NCBI RefSeq assembly: GCF_020740795.1
Contig: NC_067301.1
Span: 5,518,001 to 5,582,000, forward strand
From: Apus apus
Taxonomy: Eukaryota; Chordata; Aves; Apodiformes; Apodidae
Reading direction: 5' to 3'
Length of the DNA stretch: 64,000 nt
The position numbers and the translations under genes were made by a program. The notes under the pieces are model-generated. The model was not told the DNA's origin, did not search any database, and saw only the letters and a program-made list of their open reading frames with translations. How positions within the stretch are numbered: position 1 is the first letter of the stretch; each line of letters starts with the position of its first letter. Positions 53,501 to 61,924 of this stretch are shown here, piece by piece.

Positions 53501-55379
53501 CTTAAACCTCAGTAGTTCAGCCCAGTTTTTGGTCTATCAGAAATTTTATATTAGAAAAAGCTGTTACTGTTAAATCCAAAACTAATACATAGCCAGTAAC
53601 TCAGTAACTCCAGCAGTTCAACTCTAGTAGTCTTTCCTAGAGAAATTATTAGTTTAAGCCATAACACACAGCACATTGTCTTCTATGTTTATAGGGACAA
53701 GCAAGAATAGCACAGGAAGTTCTGATAATAGAGAACTTGTTCCAGTCAACAAGAAAAAGACTTGGCCATATACTATCACTGAGGTCTAGCTAGTTTCAAG
53801 GCTACATCTGACCCTCTGATGAGAAGAGTCTCTTCTAATTTTTTTTCCCTGCTCTGTCTCACTGAGATGTCCACACACAAGAAGTTACCCCAGAAGAGTC
53901 ACCTTTTCAGTTGCTCTAAATATACTCAGTTAGACATTCAGATTTACAAAAAAGCTTTTGCTAGTTCTTCTCCCTACTGTGTGCTGATATTATGTGCCTC
54001 TGAGTGCTTTAACACACCCAGGTAACCTGAAAGGCTAACTCATTATTTTAGAGAGCACAACAGCAGCAGTATCAGTATGTTCAGAGCATAAAAAATTTGA
54101 GTGCTCAATCAACTAAATCTTAGTAGGCTTCCATGACCACCAGAAAGAGTAAATTGAAGTGTATACTCCACTGGAACACCCCCAGGTAGTATATATTCTT
54201 GGTGTAAATTACAGGAAAATAAATATGATTTGTACCCACACAGCCAGATCTGGCTAAACTTCAAGCACAAATAAGGGACTACACAACATAAGCAACAAAA
54301 GCAAAAACTTCCAGGCAAAGAAAATTGAGAATTTTGTCAATAAAAGGGGCAAGAAAGCAACAAAGACAATCACAAAGTGCCCAAACTAGATAGCTTATTC
54401 CTATTCAGTGTGATTGCAGGATGGGTTCTGGAAAAGCAGTATTAAAAGTCATGGCTAGGTCCTGATACAAGTGAAGACTACAAAGTGACTGAGTTGTGGA
54501 ACAAAGTGTTTGATACAAGGTTGATTGATATCAGAAGCTGGATTTTGACTGCCATTGTGGACATTTCCTTCATGTTCCCCTCACAAGTAGCCAAAATATG
54601 CCACCTGCCTTTCTAACACTGCCAGGCTAATAGTCTCATTGGGTTTGGATACCTCTGAAAATAAGGGGTGATTATTATGAGTGATTAGCAAACTCTTCAA
54701 CTTTCAGATCCTTTGTTGTCACTTACTCTCTTACTACAACTATAGTTAAAGTCTTATTAACCGATAAAAGCCATACAAATTTCTGTAATGTAGGTTGCTT
54801 TAGTACTGCAAATCTTCCTAGCATTTATAACATAAACCTTCTGTGAAGCTATGAACCTTAACCAGAGGTTTTTTTTAAGTATTTGCTTTCTTTTAATAAA
54901 ACTACAACCTGGCATTAGTAGCAATTACACACACAAAAAGCAAACAGTCAGAATGAATTACCTGAGAAAAGACTTTCTTAGTTCAGAGCTCCAGCTTTTC
55001 AAGAGTCCCTTCTTTGCCTACAACATGAGAGTACAACAAAAACTAGTTAAAAGCAACACAGTTAGGTAACCTTTATTAGTCTTTATACAGCTAAGCAGAA
55101 TTTCACACTGGTTTAGCATTCTATTTCTACATAATAAGAAAGACAACCATGGCTTTGAGCCAAAGCACACAATTAAGGGCTTAAAGATGTTTAAGAGAAC
55201 ACATTTAATACTAAAATTTATCAAGAATCTTTAAATTGATCTTCAATTAAGCAAAGAAAATAATTTCACCTACACAACAGTCTTACTCTGAGAACTACAG
55301 AGTCAATGCCAGTACAAACCTGCAAGAAAGTTAAAATGAAACAAAAAGAAAGACCACCAACCTCCCTGAAAATAAACTC

Positions 55380-55600
55380 ACCCCTACACTCTGACCCTCA
55401 ACCTAAATTTGCTGTAGCCTTCCACCATGACTTTTAAAGGGACATCCTCCAATCAGTAGGAGGGTGAGTCTTCAAATTAAGCTCTGAAGAGCCAGTGGAG
55501 CTTTGACCAGGAAGGAATAAAGAAGCAGTTTTCTTAATTGGGCAAATCCTTTACTTCTGTTAACCTTGAATGAGTAAGTAACCTTTAATACTATAGCAGT
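55380..55600. promoter_or_regulatory. Strand-composition switch point with CCAAT box (candidate origin or divergent start site)
   Basis: Left of this point the plus strand is rich in A, right of it in T and G. Sample 60-nt counts: 55321-55380 has 32 A, 8 T, 13 C, 7 G; 55801-55860 has 16 A, 24 T, 3 C, 17 G. A CCAATCAG box lies at 55449-55456 and a GTGAGT at 55464. No CpG island is present. Either a bidirectional start site or a replication initiation zone could produce such a pattern. Confidence 0.4.
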
Positions 55601-57288
55601 CAAGTTACAAACCCAAACAAAAATTAGTAAGGTTAGAAGAAGTGTTAAAAGGGGTAGTGTTTTGTAGTTAGGCTTGTAAGCTTTGGGGTCAGCTTTTTGA
55701 CACCTACCCTACCTCATTTACAATTTCAATAAGAGTATCTTTAGGGGAAAAAAGTTCAAGTAAGAAGGTAACAGATCCATTTATTTTTAAAAAAGGGGTT
55801 TGCTTTGACTTTTTTGGAAGTATGTAAAGTAGAGGAAAAGTTAGGATTGGCATTGTTTGTGATACTTTTGAAAAACCTCAGTCTTGAAGGTGGAAAAGTC
55901 TGTACTCTAATTGATATGGTATGTGTTTTGTTCTATGTTTGTTTTCTTTGTTACAGGTAAAAGGCTCTAACATGTCAAATTGGAGCCTTGTCTTGTCTTA
56001 AAATAACTCCAAAACTTACACAGGTGTAATTACCTATCAAATTAAATGTTAATACAGTTAAATTAGAGTTAATTTAGCCTAATAAGTTAAAGTACTTAAA
56101 ATATATTTACTTGAGGATTTGTTCGTACTAAAATTACAGGTTTCAAAACACATCTTGGTATAACTAAGCACCATCTTAAAGTATAAACAAATCCTGTGTG
56201 TTCCAAGTGGGAAGATCACTGTGTTCTATTATTTTTCTCTATGTTGTTCCTTGGCAAAGTTCAGCATTACCACAGAGACATTCAGATTCTCTGCCTTAAG
56301 ACTCTGCTCTTTCCTTGTGCTTGAAAGGCTATCTTTGTAGCTATGTTTGTTGGAAATATGGTGGACTGTTTTTAAAAGCTTCATTTTAACAAGAGTCGGT
56401 AGCCAGGTGATTTGTTTGGCTACTTGCTAAGGGAATTTTCCAACTTCAAGGAATGGGACTCTTGTCCTGGTACTATACAAATACTTTGTGTGTTCAGGCT
56501 TATCAACAGTGTTAATGTTACTCCTTGATGTACATACACAATGAACGTGAAAACGAAGCAATCAAAGAAATGCAAAACATTTCTGAGCTTTAGGCCTCTA
56601 AGCTAGAATTGTATTAATGACTCTCATCTCCTACATGTTTAGTTGGTGGGGTTCTGTGGAAAAATGGTAGAATCTTATTGTTTCCTTATCAAAAATAGTC
56701 CTAGCCCAGGAGGATTAAATCTCTTTCGATAGTATTACAACATTTTGTGTGAGATATAATTGGTTTGCTCTTCAAATTACAGACATGGTAAGACACTGCT
56801 GTGCCCGGCAATGTGAACTTCTCCCAGAAGGCGACTAGGTTGGGTTGTTTTGTTTTTTTTCCTCTCAGGTACTTGCCTTAGAAATTGCAGTGAGAGGAAT
56901 TTGATTCACAGAGTATGTGTAGTTTGGTTCACACCGCACGTGTGCAGCAAAAACGGGTCTGTGAGGCCGGCCCAGAGAAATCACCTCACGCCTCCTCAGG
57001 GAGTGTGGATCCTTCCATACATCACGTTTCTTAAGGAACTTCCCCTCAGCTACTCTTGTTTGGGTTAGGTTTGGGTTTTTTTTTTTTCGTTTTCAGTCAA
57101 GAGGCCAGAAAACCACGGAGCTGGATTGCTACGACAAGAAGAAAAACTGACCGAAAAAAGGGAAAAGAACCTGTTCTTCTCCACAGCTCGTTGTCTGGGA
57201 TGAGGGGGGTGGCTGGAGGCCGCGCTGCGGAGCCCGGCGGCGGCGGGCGGGGCGAGCTGAGGCGATCCCGGGCAGCTCCTGGGGTCCC

Positions 57289-57315
57289 GGGGGTCGGGGG
57301 GCTGCGGGCCGGGGG
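57289..57315 (+). other. G-quadruplex motif in the PRDM2 CpG island
   Basis: Four G-runs of 5, 6, 3 and 5 with loops of 2, 4 and 2 nt satisfy the usual G3+N1-7 rule on the coding strand, about 100 nt upstream of the probable start site. Further G-runs follow at 57327-57350 and 57644-57722. Confidence 0.7.
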
Positions 57316-57369
57316 CGGCCCCGCTCCGGGGGGTCCCGCGGCGGGGGGCCCGGCCCGCTGGCCTCCCCC

Positions 57370-57475
57370 CAACGTCACTTCCGAGGCTGGAGACAAAATG
57401 GCGCCCGGATGGTGCCGGAGCTGAGGCCGCTCCGCGCCGCTCCCAGCCGGGCCGCAGGCGGCGGCAGCGGCGCAG
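57370..57475 (+). other. PRDM2: PRDM2 first exon (non-coding leader), start approximate
   Basis: GC-rich leader ending in a good donor, GCGCAG|GTAAAG at 57475/57476. The start is placed near the ETS/YY1 elements and is approximate. PRDM2 encodes a PR/SET-domain, multi-zinc-finger nuclear protein (RIZ1/RIZ2); its initiator ATG is in a downstream exon, and I found no trace of the PR-domain N-terminus up to 64000. The leader holds an 8-codon upstream frame (57398-57424) whose ATG is the ATG of the YY1 motif. A second ATG at 57409 opens a frame through the donor and is unlikely to be used. An acceptor-like tract ending TTTTCAG at 57096 leaves room for a longer, spliced leader. Confidence 0.6.
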
Positions 57476-57774
57476 GTAAAGAGCGAGGCGAGCGGGGGCT
57501 CCGGCGGGGTGTCCGCGGGCTGCGGAGGGGCGGGACGGGCCCTGAGGATGGTGGGCAGAGCCAGCGGCGCCGGGGCCGGGGGCGCGGCTGGGAGGGGGCC
57601 TGGAGCAGGAGGTGGGAACGGCGGCCCGGCCCGCCGAGGAGCCTCCTTCGGGGGGGTGGAGCCGCCCCGGGGGGCCCGGGGGGAGGCGGCGGCCGGGGGG
57701 GAGGCGGCCGTGGCCGCGGGGTGGGCGGGAAGGGCTGCAGGTGTGAGGGGAGAAAGAGTGTGAGGAGGGGAGAG

Positions 57775-58335
57775 GAGCGTGTGTGAGGGGGGAGAAGTGA
57801 GTGAGCGTGTGAGGGGGGAGAAGTGAGTGAGCGTGTGAGGGGGGAGAAGTGAGTGAGTGTGTGTGAGGGGGGAGAAGTGAGTGAGTGTGTGAGGGGGGAG
57901 AAGTGAGTGAGTGTGTGTGAGGGGGGAGAAGTGAGTGAGTGTGTGTGAGGGGGGAGAAGTGAGTGAGTGTGTGTGAGGGGGGAGAAGTGAGTGAGTGTGT
58001 GTGAGGGGGGAGAAGTGAGTGTGTGTGACGGGAGAGAAGTGAGTGAGTGTGTGAGGGGGGAGAAGTGAGTGAGTGTGTGTGAGGGGGGAGAAGTGAGTGA
58101 GTGTGTGTGAGGGGGGAGAAGTGTGTGTGTGTGAGGGGGGAGGAGTGAGTGTGTGTGAGGGGGGAGAAGTGAGTGTGTGTGAGGGGGGAGAAGTGAGTGA
58201 GTGTGTGAGGGGAGAGACTGAGTGTGTGAGGGGGGAGAAGTGAGTGAGTGTGAGGGGAGAGGAGTGAGTGTGTGAGGGGGGAGAAGTGAGTGAGTGTGTG
58301 AGGGGAGAGAAGTCACTGTGTGAAGGGGGAGAGTG
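57775..58335 (+). repeat. G-rich minisatellite, about 21 units of 26-28 bp, in PRDM2 intron 1
   Basis: The consensus unit is GTGAGTGAGTGTGTGTGAGG followed by GGGGAGAA; variants have GAGCGTGTG or lose one GTGA. I counted about 21 GGGGAGAAG-type junctions. Left-hand units are more uniform and right-hand ones more degenerate. It starts about 300 nt after the first-exon donor. Each unit carries one or two GTGAGT hexamers and one G6 run. The minus strand is open in two frames across the array (SLTSPPSHT-type repeats) because the unit contains no stop in those frames; this is not evidence of coding. Confidence 0.95.
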
Positions 58336-59016
58336 TGTGACATGTGCGGGAGAGGCTGGTGGAGAGAGGGGGTCCAGGGAGGGTGAAGGCACGGGCGAGG
58401 GAGGGGGAGAATGGCAGCAAAAGCTGTTTGGATGGAGATGCTGCATCCCTCGAGGCTGCCTTTTCAGATGTTTTTTTTTGTCTTGAAAACGCTGCCTCGG
58501 AGGTACCGGCTGGCAAGGCAGAGCTCTTCACAGCCACCCAGCCTAAGGTTGTGAGGCTGTTGTGGTCTTCCAAATAGTTTGTAATACGCGGTCTTCCAAA
58601 GTTTTGGCAATTCAACACGCCTCAAAGCTCGCTGCAGATCAAGGGTCTGCCAGGCTGGGTGAGAGGGAGCTTGGAGAAACTCATTTCAGAATCGGTTTCC
58701 TCACTTAAAATGTCCTTCTTAGGACACATCACATAAATCTGGGATTTCTTTATGATGTTGCAGTGATACTGTGAGGAAGAATGTTTGGGTGAGGGAGAAA
58801 ATTTGTGTGTCAGACTTTTAGGACAGATCAAGAGTAGTATCTTCAAGTACCTTTTATCTTTGAAGCCAGAGCAGCATGTGGAGCATCACTGATAACCATC
58901 TCACGAGCAGGTAGCTGAAGCCTTCACTAAGGTTTCTAGTGGTTTCGAATTCATGTGTAGCTGCAACATTTCCATTTTGAAACAGTAAAGGTAACTTTAA
59001 ATTGTTTTGTTGTTGA

Positions 59017-59036
59017 GGAAGGAAGGAAGGAAGGGA
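59017..59036 (+). repeat. (GGAA)n microsatellite
   Basis: About five consecutive GGAA/GAAG units. In mammals, longer GGAA runs can act as ETS-factor response elements; this one is short. Confidence 0.7.
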
Positions 59037-61898
59037 AGGTGATGTGGTTGCACCTGCTATCTGATCATTCTTATTTTACATTTGAGCAGTCAAGGGTGGA
59101 CAGCCCTTGAAAACCACAGGGCTGCTTGCGTTTCTGATGCCACTCCCCTTGGGTGTTCCCAGCCTGATCTCTTGACTTCGGGCATCTTATTTTGATGCAA
59201 AGTCTTTTCTCTGTTTATTCACACCTATTAAGTACATGAAGAGAACTAGAGATTTACAGCAGTGTGGGATGTAATTATTATGTTGTTGTCTTTTGACATT
59301 TGTCGGATTTGATAAAAATGATGTGCATGTTAAGAATTCGGGCTTACTTTCCTTGGTATAGGGAGAGAGGATCCCAGCTCTTCCAGCTGTAGAAATGCAT
59401 GATGGTGAATCAGGGATAGCATTGGCACTCTGGAGATAGAACTACATCATGGATAGATGGGGGGAGTGACTTTTAAGAAACAAAAGAACTATTGGGCTTG
59501 CAGCAACAAGAAACATGTAGTAGCAAAGGTGTGAGGATCCATATACATTTGTATAACCCTTGTTTTTCTATGTGAATATTTGCTTGAAAATGGAAGGGAA
59601 GTAAAGCAGAATGTCAAAGCAAGGTACTATTTTTCTGTAAAAACTAAAATAGCTCTTGCAAGTCCATCCTCTTGATGTCCCTGTTTCAGTGTTTTACAGA
59701 AAAGCCTTGATCCTTAGGGGTAAACAAGTAATAGTATATAAAAAGGAGATCTGAATATTGTGTCTTGCTAGGTCACTGGCTGTTGAGAGCAGAGGGTCAG
59801 AAATTTAGAGATGACCAGTGTGGTAATCTATTTCTGTATTGTTAGTACCCAGTTTTTTTGCAGTGTGCCTGCAAGAACTTCAAATGAGGGTCTCAACCAG
59901 AAAAAAAAAAAAGTTAATTGATGGCTTATAACAATATTGCAGTAACTTGGTTGTCATGAGTCGTTTGTTGAGTGATGGAGATTGGATGGAGCCACTTGTA
60001 TGCTTTTTCCAGGGATTTATAAATAGGTGGAGTTCCTAAACTCCTGTGTGTTGAATATCTGCATTGGCACACCTTTTTAAAGTACTGCAGTGTATTTGCT
60101 GTTGAATTTGTTAGCATGTGAAAGGGCAGGTATGATCCTCCCCCCATATTAAATAATTTCTTTCACCAATGTGTTTTTTCTGATTGTATTCTTGCCTGAA
60201 CAGAATTTCTTCTCTACCTCTATTTAAAACATGCCTGTAGACAAAAGTGGGAGGCTGAGTTCTGTACTGTAAAAAGAAATTACTGAAATGGACTTCTTCA
60301 CATAACAGTAAATCAGCAGTGTACTTGCCTGAGAATATTCTAATTAACTGTCTCTGTAAGTAGAATTAAAAGGTGTACTTATGTCTGGAGATTGGAATGA
60401 TCTTTCTGTATTGCAGTAGAGATTTGTTATTTTCTGTTGCTTATCTTGACTAGCTGCTGTTGAATTAATAAACTTTAGTTTTATTTTGTGTTGGTGATTT
60501 CTTGCCTTATTTTCTTGGTTATCTGAATAAACTTCCCTCACGTATAACAGTTTATTTGGTTAGATGGCAGTAAGCAAAGGCTTTTTTTCTTGATGGACAA
60601 GAGGTAATAGATTTTAGTGTTCAGAAAATCATCGTTTGCCCTTACTTTTCTCCATTCATATTCTGCCAGTCTTGAGTAACTGAAAATGCCTTTGCAGCTA
60701 AGTGCCCATAGCCTAGGTAGGGCTTCTTGTTTCTGTCAAACACAGATTTTAATTTTTCAGCATTTAGATGAAGTTTTATTTTGCAAGCTTTGTTTCACGT
60801 TCCACTTTGAACATTTGTGGATTAGAGTATTTCAGAAAGAAATATAAATGATATTAAAAAAAAATTAAAAATCATGTGCTGCAACTAAAAACTAAAAGAA
60901 AAAGAGCCCTGCTGTATCCCAGCCTGAACCCCTGGTCATTAGGAACTCAAGACTGTTGAGATTTTCAGGTTTTGTTCCTGGTTCAGTAATGAACATGTTT
61001 TTACTGGAACAGTGACGTAATGCATGTCCCATTTTCAGCTTCCAAAATAGGACTGATACTCTTATGCCTGGTTTTTCCTTTCTCCGAATTGGAAGCAACA
61101 TTCTCTTTCAAAGTAATTTTTGATTCCTGGATATTTTTATTTTTTTTTAAATACCCTACTTACAGAAATGATAAAGCTCGCTTGTAAAATCAGACAATAG
61201 ACTGTTTAGTAAAACCTAGGAATGCTTTCTTGCAGTACTATCTGATTTCGTTTGAAAAAGACTATCTGTGAGGTTGGTTTTGTATAGAATTGCTTGCTCT
61301 TATTTGCAAACTTTATTCCCAACAAGTTGTATTTTTTTTGTAAAAGAATATTTAAAATTCTTAAGCATAGAATTCAGAAATAAGGTAAAAATATTTTAAC
61401 GTATTTTGTTTTAGAGTGACCACAGTAATTTCTTAAGTACAGTGCCTCCTATGTGCCTACCTAAATATGATTTGTTACCTAAAAATCAGCCTTTCTAAAT
61501 TCACTTTTCTGAAACTCCAGGATTAGATGATGCAGTAGATCTTCTTTCTCTTGGGTTTGTTTCCCAGATGCTGTAATGTCTTGAGAAAGTGCATGATACT
61601 TTTGTACTCATGAGATACAGTAGTAGGTAGTGGCTTAAAATAAGTACAACTTGGCAATGTTTTCTGGAAGTTAATTCTAAAAATTCAAATTACTGGTGAG
61701 CATGCTTCATTTTTCCACAGGACGTTTATGTATCTCTTCTTGGGGAACTGAGTGAATCTTCAGTTTAATGTGGTAGATGTTGTTAATATTCAGATCTTTG
61801 GTAGATGCAGGTATATGTTGCTCTTGAGTTTGGAGGAAAGGTTGAGTTGAAATTGTTGGTAGCCTCTATTTGATGGAGCTGCTGACATGACATGTCCA

Positions 61899-61924
61899 AA
61901 TAGTCTACACAATTGTAGACTATT
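61899..61924. repeat. 26-nt hairpin palindrome
   Basis: AATAGTCTACA and its exact reverse complement are separated by CAAT: an 11-bp stem with a 4-nt loop. It lies within PRDM2 intron 1. It is too short for a microRNA precursor. Confidence 0.55.

Larger units (their letters stand above)
45671..57200. other. Intergenic region between PDPN and PRDM2
   Basis: About 11.5 kb without a recognisable protein-coding exon. It holds a MIR-like remnant (about 49285-49375), a short reversed CR1 tail (50505-50541) and, at about 55.4-55.6 kb, an abrupt change in strand composition. The segment from about 52.0 to 55.4 kb is A-rich on the plus strand; from 55.6 kb on it is T- and G-rich. Short open frames have no recognisable domain. 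Confidence 0.65.
57200..57740 (+). promoter_or_regulatory. PRDM2: CpG island promoter of PRDM2
   Basis: This is the only dense CpG block in the window. Elements: Sp1 boxes (GGGCGGGGCG near 57245-57254 and GGGGCGGGAC near 57527-57536), a CRE-like ACGTCAC (57372-57378) fused to an ETS site CACTTCCG (57376-57383), and a YY1-type AAAATGGCGCCC (57395-57406). The ETS plus YY1 pair near the start site is typical of broadly expressed TATA-less genes. The gene name is inferred from its place downstream of, and co-oriented with, PDPN, as in human 1p36.21. Confidence 0.75.

Noticed and set aside
57409-57786. Plus-strand open frame of 125 codons from the PRDM2 leader, Gly/Arg rich
   Set aside because: It runs straight through a strong splice donor into intron 1; the composition only reflects GC-rich DNA.
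57097-58446. Very long minus-strand open frame (449 codons) with Ser/Thr/Pro/His repeats
   Set aside because: It spans the minisatellite and the CpG island. The repeat unit lacks stops in two minus frames, and a second overlapping frame (57375-58343) is equally open. No domain, no splice logic and no complexity beyond the repeat.
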